From assembly GCA_007130555.1 (NCBI GenBank), contig SLSH01000008.1, forward strand, positions 1-11,398: a stretch of 11,398 nt of DNA, in the 5' to 3' direction. This DNA comes from Bacteroidales bacterium (GTDB taxonomy: Bacteria > Bacteroidota > Bacteroidia > Bacteroidales > ML635J-15). The translations under genes were made by a program, and so were the position numbers. Of this stretch, positions 1-5,947 are shown piece after piece. The notes under the pieces were generated by a model. That model worked only from the letters and a program-made list of their open reading frames with translations. It did no database searches and had not been told where the DNA came from. The first letter of the stretch is position 1, and each line of letters starts with the position of its first letter.

Positions 1-681
1 ATAATTTTTTTATTAAAACTACATTGGGTTATCCCAACAAAAATATTTTTATTCTTTGCACATTTATCAAAATTGTCGAAATTTGTTCAGAAAAACAGAA
101 AAATCAAGTTTTCCGATTATTTCTCATCAAAATATAATTATAATGCAAGGGAAAAACTTTTTGAATATGTAATTGAAAAAGAAAAATTAAATAATTCTCG
201 TATAGATTTTTTTGAATTTGGCGTATTTGAAGGGAACTCTTTTAAATGGTGGCTTAATAAAATTACCGATAAAGAATCGAAATTTTATGGATTTGATACT
301 TTTACGGGATTGCCCGAAGACTGGGGTAAATTTAAAGCGGGAGATATGTCCGGAAACAATAAAATTCCTGATATAAATGATGACAGAGTTAAATTTTTTC
401 AGGGATTATTTCAGCAAACATTAATTCCTTTCCTGCAAAATTATGACAATAAAAATAAAAAAGTAATTCATCTGGATGCAGACTTATACTCTTCCACATT
501 ATTTATATTAACAACTATTTCTCCTTTTTTAAAATCGGGGGACATATTATTTTTTGATGAATTCAGTGTCCCTATGCACGAGTATAAAGCATTTGACGAC
601 TGGGTAAATTCATTTTATATTGAATATGAAGTATTAGGTTCTGTAAATAATTTTTTCAGAACGGCTGTAAAAATAAAATAA
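1..681 (+). CDS. TylF/MycF-type SAM-dependent O-methyltransferase, 5' end outside window
   Basis: Partial gene. The frame is open from base 1 (226 visible codons, TAA stop), so a TTG at 73 is probably not the true start: the codons before it read HWVIPTKIFLFFAHLSKLSK, which looks like normal coding sequence. Over visible residues, the SAM-binding loop FEFGVFEGNS is at about 71-80, GFDTFTGLPE at 97-106, HLDADLYSST at 157-166 (acidic residues that bind the metal in TylF-like enzymes) and FDEF at 185-188. These motifs match the TylF/MycF (macrocin O-methyltransferase) family, which methylates sugar hydroxyls. In Bacteroidota such genes often sit in surface-polysaccharide or glycan clusters, so the substrate may be a cell-surface sugar; this is inference, since the upstream neighbours are not visible. 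Probably cytosolic. The downstream operon is convergent, with an 88-nt gap. The family is fairly sure; the substrate is unknown. Confidence 0.82.
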   Translation: MIFLLKLHWVIPTKIFLFFAHLSKLSKFVQKNRKIKFSDYFSSKYNYNAREKLFEYVIEKEKLNNSRIDFFEFGVFEGNSFKWWLNKITDKESKFYGFDTFTGLPEDWGKFKAGDMSGNNKIPDINDDRVKFFQGLFQQTLIPFLQNYDNKNKKVIHLDADLYSSTLFILTTISPFLKSGDILFFDEFSVPMHEYKAFDDWVNSFYIEYEVLGSVNNFFRTAVKIK

Positions 682-769
682 CCGGTACTACTACAAATTT
701 ATGGGTACAGAATATATGGAACATCCCCTTATACCTTATACCCCTGTTAAAATTTACAAGCCATTTAAC

Positions 770-1672
770 CTAAATTTTATTACTGATATATTCAATTATT
801 TTTTCGGATTCATCCTGCAAAAACCACTTACAATCTTTTTCCTTTCTAAACCATGTCATTTGTCTTCGTGCATATCGCCTGGAATTTCTTTTGATAAGTT
901 CAATAGCTGTATCTAAACTAATATTTTTTTCAAAATACATAAATAATTCTTTATAACCAATTGTTTTAAGAGAAGTCAGATTTTTATATTTTAATAATTT
1001 TTCAGCTTCATCAGCCAAACCGTTTTCAATCATTTTATCTACTCTCATATTTATATTTTCATATAGTTTTTCTCTATCCGAATTTATGCCAATCTTTATT
1101 ATATTAAAATTTCTTTTCACTTTTTTGTTAATTCTGAATTCCGAGAAAGGTTTTCCCGTAGAATAATATACTTCTAATGCTCTGAGAATTCTTTGCGGAT
1201 TTTTAAGGTCTGTTTCATTATAATATTTTTCGTCTATACGTTTTAATTCAAATCTTAAACTTTCTATGCCTTCTTTCTCATATTTTTCAATCAAAAATTT
1301 TCTGACATCAGGGTCAAAATCGGGCATCAGGTCAACACCTTTACAAACAGCATCAATATATAATCCCGAGCCTCCTGTCATTAAGGCTACATTTTTATTT
1401 TCAAAATATTTCTCTAATGCAGTGATAACATCGGTTTCATATTTGCTTATACTGTAATGTTCGTCAACATTAATATTTCCGATAAAATGATGTCTGACTT
1501 TTGCCAGTTGTTTTTTATCAGGTTTTGCCACACCTATATTTAATTGTTTAAAAAACTGCCTTGAATCACAGGAAAAAATTTCGGCATCAAAATATTTAGC
1601 AATACTTATGCTTAATTCAGTTTTTCCTGAGGCAGTTGGTCCGAATATTATTACAAGATTTTTTTGTTCCAC
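770..1672 (-). CDS. miaA: tRNA dimethylallyltransferase (tRNA A37 isopentenyltransferase)
   Basis: Transfers a dimethylallyl group from DMAPP to N6 of A37 in tRNAs that read UNN codons, the first step toward ms2i6A; cytosolic. The 300-aa length is normal for the family. Visible signatures are the P-loop GPTASGKT at 11-18, CDSRQF with the catalytic-region Asp and Ser at 35-40, VAKPD at 48-52, MTGGSGLY at 98-105, NPQRILRALEV at 158-168, TIGYKE at 237-242, and the basic segment RRYARRQMTWFRK at 265-277, which contacts tRNA and the prenyl donor. The start is a GTG: an in-frame TGA sits immediately before it and no other usable start precedes the P-loop. An ATG at 1676-1674 is out of frame. The gene is last in a five-gene operon and begins 3 nt after the stop of the pRiA4b-like gene, so translation is probably coupled. 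Stop is TAG. Very sure. Confidence 0.97.
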   Translation of the reverse strand: MEQKNLVIIFGPTASGKTELSISIAKYFDAEIFSCDSRQFFKQLNIGVAKPDKKQLAKVRHHFIGNINVDEHYSISKYETDVITALEKYFENKNVALMTGGSGLYIDAVCKGVDLMPDFDPDVRKFLIEKYEKEGIESLRFELKRIDEKYYNETDLKNPQRILRALEVYYSTGKPFSEFRINKKVKRNFNIIKIGINSDREKLYENINMRVDKMIENGLADEAEKLLKYKNLTSLKTIGYKELFMYFEKNISLDTAIELIKRNSRRYARRQMTWFRKEKDCKWFLQDESEKIIEYISNKI

Positions 1673-1675
1673 TCA

Positions 1676-2218
1676 TCAGAGGTTATAATCATCATCAAAA
1701 CCGTCATCATCATCATAATCATCATCAAAACTCATATCATCAAGATCATCAATACTAACAAAGTCAGGGCTGTCAACATCAAGATTTTTCATATCTTCAA
1801 TAAAAATTTGTCTTGGAGGTGTACCCTCGGACAAAGTACAAATAGGATATTTAAGTTTTTTATCTTCCTTATCACTTTTTCTAATATTTACTACTTCGAT
1901 AAAAAACGATCTTACAGAAAAAAAATCAAAGACATAAATAAATTTTTGTTTTTTATCTGTTGCAAAATCAGAAATAATTACATCTTCCATTAATAAAACG
2001 TCTTGTTGAGTTTCGGGATCCATTTTTTCAAGTATGATTTCCTTACCTTTTTTCCAATCATTGTCAGAAACAAAAAAAGAAGTTAATAAACCTTCGTCAT
2101 AACCACATGAATCCTGTATTGACAGATGCAAATCAAGAAAAGAACTTTCAGAATATAATTCGATATCTCTTACAAAATCGTCCTTTTCTCCTGAGATAAT
2201 TCTAAACTTTACTATCAT
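1676..2218 (-). CDS. pRiA4b ORF-3-like (IS1096 passenger TnpR-like) domain protein with acidic tail
   Basis: This 180-aa protein resembles the pRiA4b ORF-3 family, also labelled IS1096 element passenger TnpR family; its molecular role is not established. Residues 1-110 fit the fold: an N-terminal strand (MIVKFRI), FLDLHLSIQDSCGYD at 27-41, LTSFFVSD at 45-52, and YVFDFFSVRSFFIEVV at 95-110, where many relatives have YDFGDxW. Residues 148-180 form a strongly acidic tail rich in Asp with Tyr, Phe and Gly, encoded by runs of GAT/GAC codons. There is no signal peptide or membrane segment, so it is probably cytosolic. Its ATG overlaps the TGA of the acyl-CoA reductase gene (ATGA), and miaA starts 3 nt after its stop. 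Despite the transposon-derived family name, nothing here suggests a mobile element. Family fairly sure; function unknown. Confidence 0.72.
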   Translation of the reverse strand: MIVKFRIISGEKDDFVRDIELYSESSFLDLHLSIQDSCGYDEGLLTSFFVSDNDWKKGKEIILEKMDPETQQDVLLMEDVIISDFATDKKQKFIYVFDFFSVRSFFIEVVNIRKSDKEDKKLKYPICTLSEGTPPRQIFIEDMKNLDVDSPDFVSIDDLDDMSFDDDYDDDDGFDDDYNL

Positions 2219-3249
2219 ATTTTTAAATCCGTTAAAAAGTTAATTGTATCAATGTTATCTGCATAATTATCAATTTTTGGATTTTGACTTTGCCCAAAAT
2301 CTATTTGATTTTCACAAACAAAATTATTACTTATTACGCATTGAATTTTATTATGTTTTTGTTTTAACTCATTTTTTACTTCTTCAATCTTATTATAATA
2401 AGAAAAATTTAATACTGCAATAGCCGAAACTATATTTTCGCTCTCTATCAACAGAATATTACCGGCATCAAAAAAATCTTTTTTATTCATTTGAGCCATT
2501 GCTTTCAGGTAATCATAATTATTTGCATATTTATTGTGTTGTATTAAGTGCGAATATTTTTGAAAAGCATTTAATAAATTATCGAAATTATATCCTTCGG
2601 GCACAAATATTTTTGATACCGACCTGCATCCTAATCCAAAATAAATAAAAATATCATCTGCAAGTAAACTGAGTTCGGCATCTGATTCTTTGCCCGACAA
2701 TACTGCAACGGAATTTTTATTTTTTCTGAGAATATTCGGATATTTCCCGAAATAATATTTAAAATAACGATTTGAATTATTGCTTCCTGTTGCAATAACT
2801 GCATCAAAATCTTTTAATATCTTATCTTCAATAAAAATTCTTTCGTTTAAAACAGGATATTTTTTAGTAATAATTTCAATTATCCATTTTGTTAATAAAC
2901 AATCTTTTGAGGAAAGTTTAATTTTAATTTTTACTCCGCTGATTATTCCGCAAATAATATCATGCAATCCTACCAGAGGTATATTTCCTGCTAATATCAT
3001 TGCAAGGGTTTTATCGGATAATTTATTATCAAGATTTGAATATTTTGATAACCATGCATTTATTTTTTCATTTGTAAGAACCTTACTCCAATATAAGAAA
3101 TTATATTTTACAAATTCTTCGGTAAACCATGGATTATGATTAAAAATATTCTTAAATCCGGGAAAATTCAAATCATTTTTTCCGCCAATTACATCCTTAA
3201 AGCATTTTCCGAGGAAAAATAATACCTCTTTTCTTTTCTCTAAATCCAT
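2215..3249 (-). CDS. LuxC-like acyl-CoA reductase (aldehyde dehydrogenase superfamily)
   Basis: This 344-aa protein looks like the short Bacteroidota branch of the LuxC acyl-CoA reductase family. LuxC enzymes reduce a fatty acyl group to the aldehyde using NADPH through a Cys thioester. Visible motifs are ILAGNIPLVGLHD at 85-97, IKLSSKD at 110-116, ATGSNNSNRYF at 153-163 (a probable nucleotide-binding turn) and FGLGCRSVSKIFVP at 204-217, with Cys208 as the candidate catalytic nucleophile. There is no signal peptide. No LuxD, LuxE or luciferase gene lies nearby, so bioluminescence is not implied; a role in lipid or aldehyde metabolism is inference. The gene starts 7 nt after the CCC-motif gene and overlaps the next start by 4 nt. 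The last third (about 230-344) is poorly conserved to my eye. Family sure; substrate unknown. Confidence 0.82.
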   Translation of the reverse strand: MDLEKRKEVLFFLGKCFKDVIGGKNDLNFPGFKNIFNHNPWFTEEFVKYNFLYWSKVLTNEKINAWLSKYSNLDNKLSDKTLAMILAGNIPLVGLHDIICGIISGVKIKIKLSSKDCLLTKWIIEIITKKYPVLNERIFIEDKILKDFDAVIATGSNNSNRYFKYYFGKYPNILRKNKNSVAVLSGKESDAELSLLADDIFIYFGLGCRSVSKIFVPEGYNFDNLLNAFQKYSHLIQHNKYANNYDYLKAMAQMNKKDFFDAGNILLIESENIVSAIAVLNFSYYNKIEEVKNELKQKHNKIQCVISNNFVCENQIDFGQSQNPKIDNYADNIDTINFLTDLKI

Positions 3250-3256
3250 CTGTAAT

Positions 3257-3700
3257 TTAATAATTCATTTCGTTCCAAAACCTGTTAACCTCATCAATTA
3301 CATTGAGCCCAAGAGAGAAATCAACAATAAAATATAATATGAAATAAATCAAATATATTGCTCCTAAACAAAGTCCTACAATAGCACAAATCTTACCGGC
3401 TTTAAAATTATTAATTGTTGAAATTTTGTAATAATCGGGTTTATTTGTCAATTCCCTGTTTACACCGGGAGCTAAACTCAATGCAATTATTGCCAGTATC
3501 ATACCTAAAAATGGTCCGCAACAGCATAATGTGGCAATAGACAATATTCCTAAAGTCAATATGGCTCCCGAGTTGGGTAATTTTTCCTGTATCGGAATAC
3601 TGCTTTTCTGAGCTTTATTATCGGCATAAGTTTTATTATTCTGAGTTGAATCCGATGTATTACTATCGGTATCAAAACCTTTATTTGTATTATTTTCCAT
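3257..3700 (-). CDS. CCC-motif membrane protein
   Basis: This 147-aa protein matches the Bacteroidota family annotated as CCC motif membrane protein, which has no known function. It has a polar Asn/Ser/Thr/Asp-rich N-terminus (1-40) without a signal peptide, then a first hydrophobic hairpin (about 44-78) containing three consecutive cysteines followed by Gly-Pro (CCCGPF at 59-64), a linker with NNFKAGK (97-103), and a second membrane segment at about 103-127. The short C-terminus is polar. It is probably an inner-membrane protein. It starts 4 nt after the DUF2752 gene, and proteins of these two kinds are often neighbours in Bacteroidota (from memory), suggesting a joint role at the membrane. 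What the Cys cluster binds or does cannot be told from sequence. Confidence 0.8.
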   Translation of the reverse strand: MENNTNKGFDTDSNTSDSTQNNKTYADNKAQKSSIPIQEKLPNSGAILTLGILSIATLCCCGPFLGMILAIIALSLAPGVNRELTNKPDYYKISTINNFKAGKICAIVGLCLGAIYLIYFILYFIVDFSLGLNVIDEVNRFWNEMNY

Positions 3701-3704
3701 AATA

Positions 3705-3989
3705 TTAAATTAACAGATTATAAATATAGTTCAAAATTATAATAACGGCATTAATAAAAAAACTAATTTTTAAAAATAATGCACCGTTTTTAAAATCATA
3801 TTTTATATGCAAAAATAAAAAAATAATCATAATTAATACGGGAATAAGCGGAGGATATGCTTTAATACCTACTAATATATTACCGTTAAGCATTTCCAGT
3901 ATTGCACGTTGCACTCCGCAACCCGGACAAGGAATACCCGTTATGGTTTTCATCGGGCAGGGAATCATATATTGTTCAGGATTACTCAT
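3705..3989 (-). CDS. DUF2752 family small membrane protein
   Basis: First gene of the leftward operon, 94 aa. It carries the DUF2752 signature: CPMKTITGIPCPGCGVQRA at residues 11-29, with Cys11, Cys21 and Cys24 and the PCPGCG turn, followed by ML-NG (33-36), AYPP (44-47) and two membrane segments at about 47-63 and 72-92. Members are small membrane proteins of unknown function; the conserved cysteines could bind metal or take part in redox chemistry, but that is inference. The start is set by an in-frame TAA 15 nt upstream of the ATG; a GGAG at 3997-3994 (minus strand) may act as ribosome binding site. It lacks the N-terminal membrane helix that many relatives have, so it is a short form. The CCC-motif gene follows after 4 nt. 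Confidence 0.82.
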   Translation of the reverse strand: MSNPEQYMIPCPMKTITGIPCPGCGVQRAILEMLNGNILVGIKAYPPLIPVLIMIIFLFLHIKYDFKNGALFLKISFFINAVIIILNYIYNLLI

Positions 3990-3996
3990 GATGCTC

Positions 3997-4012
3997 CAAA
4001 ATTACAAATATA
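3997..4012 (-). promoter_or_regulatory. Candidate operon promoter: two adjacent Bacteroidota -7 boxes
   Basis: On the minus strand, TATATTTG (4012-4005) is followed directly by TAATTTTG (4004-3997). Both fit the Bacteroidota -7 consensus TAnnTTTG and lie just upstream of the DUF2752 start at 3989. Use of the first box would give a very short leader; the second would be almost leaderless. I see no good -33 TTTG at the expected spacing, so this rests on the -7 match alone in AT-rich DNA. Confidence 0.35.
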
Positions 4013-4060
4013 CTATATTTTATTTTGAATAAAGAGCCCACTCTAAAAACTATTTTTTTG

Positions 4061-4200
4061 CCACCAAGACACCAAGACACAAGGAATTCACAAAGAGTTA
4101 TACTATTGTAAATCAGCATTTTGTACATCTTGGTGTCTCGATGCCTTTGTAGCGAGATTGGTGGGTTTTCGCCTTTTGGGAGTAGGCTTCCCCGCTCGCT
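4061..4200. repeat. Intergenic repeat block with inverted and tandem parts
   Basis: This block is less AT-rich than the DNA around it. It has a tandem 8-mer (ACCAAGAC at 4063-4070 and 4071-4078), then an inverted partner: AGACACCAAGA (4067-4077) pairs perfectly with TCTTGGTGTCT (4128-4138) across 50 nt. A second pair, ACAAAG (4090-4095) and CTTTGT (4145-4150), and a third, AGCGAG (4151-4156) and CTCGCT (4195-4200), follow. The ACCAAGACACCAAGACAC-type motif resembles short intergenic repeats I recall from many Bacteroidota and other genomes. It lies between the divergent DUF2752 operon and the EamA gene. A 75-codon frame through it on the minus strand (4209-3982) is not a real gene. Whether the block acts in transcription or is a relic is unknown. 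Confidence 0.6.
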
Positions 4201-4286
4201 CAGATTCAAGAAAGCAAATAATAGTCTGTTTAGTAAAGAAGTATTAATTATTTTTTGTTTTTTTACAAAATATTAATATTAAAAAA

Positions 4287-5201
4287 ATGTACGGATATTA
4301 CGGAGAGATAGCGGCACTTATAGCTGCAGTGTGCTGGACAGTAAGTTCAATGGCATTTGAATATGCAGGTAAGCGGGTTGGCTCAATTTCGCTTAATATT
4401 ATCAGACTATTCATGGCTTTAATATTTATAAGCATCTTTAATTACTTTTCGAGAGGAATGTTTTTTTCTGTTGATGCAACTGCTTATCAGTATTTTTGGC
4501 TAAGCATATCCGGACTGGTAGGTTTTGTAATTGGAGATTTATTTTTATTTAAAGCATTTATAGTAATAGGTGCAAGAATCTCGATGCTTGTAATGTCGTT
4601 GGTGCCTCCTATTACGGCAATAATCGGATGGATGGTATTAGGAGAAACACTAAGCCCGAAGCAAATATTTGCAATGTTTGTAACAATTTTCGGAATATGC
4701 ATAGTAATGATATTCAAAAATTCCGGAATAAAAATAAAAGAACAGATTAAAGACAAAAAATTATCCGTTGCATTAATCGGACTGCTACTTGCTTTAGGAG
4801 GAACAATCGGACAAGCGGCAGGTTTGGTTTTAAGCAAAAAAGGAATGGGAGATTATGATGCTTTTGCATCCACACAAATCAGAATAGTTGCAGGAATAAT
4901 AGGATTTGCGGTATTAATAAGTTTTATGAAAAGATGGAAAAACGTATTTCTTGCTTTCAAAAATCTTCCTGCTGTAAAAGGGATGGGATTAGGTGCATTT
5001 TCAGGACCTTTTCTGGGAGTATCAATGTCTTTAATAGCCGTTAAATATACCGAAACAGGTATAGCCGCTACTCTGATGGCGATTGTTCCGGTAATTATAA
5101 TTGTTCCCGCAGTTCTTATAAATAAAGAAAAAATCAGATTTATGGAAATTGTAGGAGCTGTAATTGCAGTAGTGGGCGTTGGGCTTTTCTTTATCCTTTA
5201 A
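4287..5201 (+). CDS. EamA/DMT-superfamily transporter
   Basis: This 304-aa protein has the drug/metabolite transporter (EamA, RhaT-like) layout: two homologous halves, each with about five membrane helices, in the inner membrane. The first half spans roughly 5-143, with the typical opening AALIAAVCWTVSSMAFEYAG (9-28) and the end-of-domain LVPPITAIIGWMVLGETLSP (105-124). The second spans about 160-304, opening LLLALGGTIGQAAGLVLSKK and ending with IVPVIIIVPAVLINKEKI (266-283). The VLGE and INKE motifs sit in equivalent places, as in other EamA pairs. A short charged linker (about 148-159) joins the halves. The substrate cannot be told; the family exports amino acids, metabolites or drugs. Monocistronic by layout; its TAA overlaps the stop codon of the convergent TonB-like gene. 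Confidence 0.9.
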   Translation: MYGYYGEIAALIAAVCWTVSSMAFEYAGKRVGSISLNIIRLFMALIFISIFNYFSRGMFFSVDATAYQYFWLSISGLVGFVIGDLFLFKAFIVIGARISMLVMSLVPPITAIIGWMVLGETLSPKQIFAMFVTIFGICIVMIFKNSGIKIKEQIKDKKLSVALIGLLLALGGTIGQAAGLVLSKKGMGDYDAFASTQIRIVAGIIGFAVLISFMKRWKNVFLAFKNLPAVKGMGLGAFSGPFLGVSMSLIAVKYTETGIAATLMAIVPVIIIVPAVLINKEKIRFMEIVGAVIAVVGVGLFFIL

Positions 5202-5614
5202 TCCGTTTGTTTTCTTTTAGACCCCGGACCTGCCCTGATAGGAATATTCAAAATCATGTTTTGAGTTACGATATTCCCGTCTGCAATAGCAGGAACAAAC
5301 TTCAGCTGTTTGAATACTCTGACAAATTCTTCATTAATTCCGTAATCCAAACCTCTGATAATCGAAATTCCCGAAACAGTGCTGTCGGTATTAACATTAA
5401 AACTTACCATAATTTGTGAATCTACCAGTGCATTTACAGCCTCTTCGGTATATTCCATTTTTGACCATATATCCTGAACCAATTGCATATCTCCCCCCTG
5501 ATAATAGGCTTCTCTAGTATAAGTAACTTCCATATTTTGGGGGTCGGAATAATCCTGAGCAAAAGCTGACAGGAAAAATAACAATGCCGGTAAAACAAAT
5601 AAGTATCTTTTCAT
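5198..5614 (-). CDS. Secreted protein with TonB C-terminal-like domain
   Basis: This 138-aa protein begins with a signal peptide (residues 1-19: Lys-Arg, a hydrophobic core, Ala-Phe-Ala before Gln20). The rest resembles an isolated TonB C-terminal domain: SQIMVSFNVNTDSTVSGISI (66-85), then a helix carrying EEFVRVFKQLKFVPAIADG (95-113) and the last strand TQNMILNIPI (117-126). This is the pattern of TonB_C proteins (strand, turn, strand, helix, xFxPAxxxGxxV, strand). It has neither the N-terminal inner-membrane anchor nor the Pro-rich spacer of true TonB, so it is unlikely to transduce energy; it is probably a periplasmic protein of unknown role, possibly structural or peptidoglycan-associated. 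It converges on the EamA gene and shares a TTAA with its stop. No clear promoter was seen upstream. Confidence 0.7.
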   Translation of the reverse strand: MKRYLFVLPALLFFLSAFAQDYSDPQNMEVTYTREAYYQGGDMQLVQDIWSKMEYTEEAVNALVDSQIMVSFNVNTDSTVSGISIIRGLDYGINEEFVRVFKQLKFVPAIADGNIVTQNMILNIPIRAGPGSKRKQTD

Positions 5615-5725
5615 AATTTTATAGTTTTTTAAAATGTAAAATTAACAAATATTAAACCAATTTGCAAAAAAATATATTTTGTTTTTTTTACAGTACATGA
5701 CAAAACTTTTTACAATAATTCAATA

Positions 5726-5799
5726 GAACACAGATTACACTGATTATACAGATTAAATATATAAGTAATAAATCAGTGGAAATCTGTATAATCAGTGTT
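5726..5799. repeat. Inverted repeat with 18-bp perfect arms
   Basis: ACACTGATTATACAGATT (5737-5754) is the exact reverse complement of AATCTGTATAATCAGTGT (5781-5798), with a 26-nt AT-rich loop between them. Outside the stem, GAAC (5726-5729) could pair with the terminal GTTC (5797-5800) as an alternative that leaves an asymmetric bulge. A short direct repeat, CAGATTA, occurs at 5731-5737 and 5749-5755. The CACAGATTACACTGATTATACAGATT-like motif (AGATTA/ACTGATT units) resembles common intergenic repeats of Bacteroidota, from memory. It is not followed by a T-run, so it is not a typical terminator. Its place between divergent genes would allow a regulatory role, but none is shown. Confidence 0.8.
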
Positions 5800-5916
5800 C
5801 TAATATTGTTAAGTTTAAATAAATCGGATTGCTTTTTTACGTTTTCTCATACACCAAAAAACATAAAGTTATTTATTTTGTTCTATTATTATATGTTATA
5901 ATTTAATAAAGATTTG

Positions 5917-5924
5917 TAATTTTG
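5917..5924 (+). promoter_or_regulatory. Candidate cysS -7 promoter box
   Basis: TAATTTTG matches the Bacteroidota TAnnTTTG consensus exactly and ends 23 nt before the cysS ATG, implying a leader of about 15-20 nt. No strong -33 TTTG is seen at the usual spacing (a TTTG at 5877-5880 is too far), so support is moderate. Confidence 0.4.
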
Positions 5925-5947
5925 ACAAAAATATTTTTTAAAATTTT

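Larger units (their letters stand above)
3990..4286. other. Divergent intergenic region
   Basis: Non-coding region between the leftward DUF2752 operon and the rightward EamA gene. Beside the -7 boxes (3997-4012) and the repeat block (4061-4200), the right part (4201-4286) is very AT-rich with T and A runs and must hold the EamA promoter, but I see no exact TAnnTTTG there; TATTTTTTG at 4249-4257 is one base too long. No RNA gene is recognised. Confidence 0.6.
5615..5947. other. Intergenic region between TonB-like gene and cysS
   Basis: Non-coding, very AT-rich region of 333 nt between divergent genes. It contains the inverted repeat at 5726-5799 and, near its right end, a probable cysS promoter box. 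I see no tRNA, riboswitch or T-box-like structure, although T-box control of cysS is known in Firmicutes. Poly-T and poly-A runs are frequent but not paired with stable hairpins. Confidence 0.65.

Noticed and set aside
703..743. Possible terminator between the convergent methyltransferase and miaA
   Set aside because: Only a 5-bp GGGTA/TACCC pairing with a 31-nt loop and no T-run; too weak to call.
1664..1993. A plus-strand frame rich in Ile and Lys
   Set aside because: It is antisense to the pRiA4b-like gene and arises from the GAT-rich tail and AT-rich codons.
1676..2218. Mobile element, because the family is named after IS1096 and plasmid pRiA4b
   Set aside because: There is no transposase, terminal inverted repeats or target duplication; the gene sits in a tight operon with miaA.
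2215..3249. Bioluminescence (lux) operon
   Set aside because: Only a LuxC-like gene is present; luxA, luxB, luxD and luxE are absent from the window.
3982..4209. A 75-codon minus-strand frame
   Set aside because: It covers the intergenic repeat block and overlaps the start of the DUF2752 gene; its residues reflect repeat DNA, not a known protein family.
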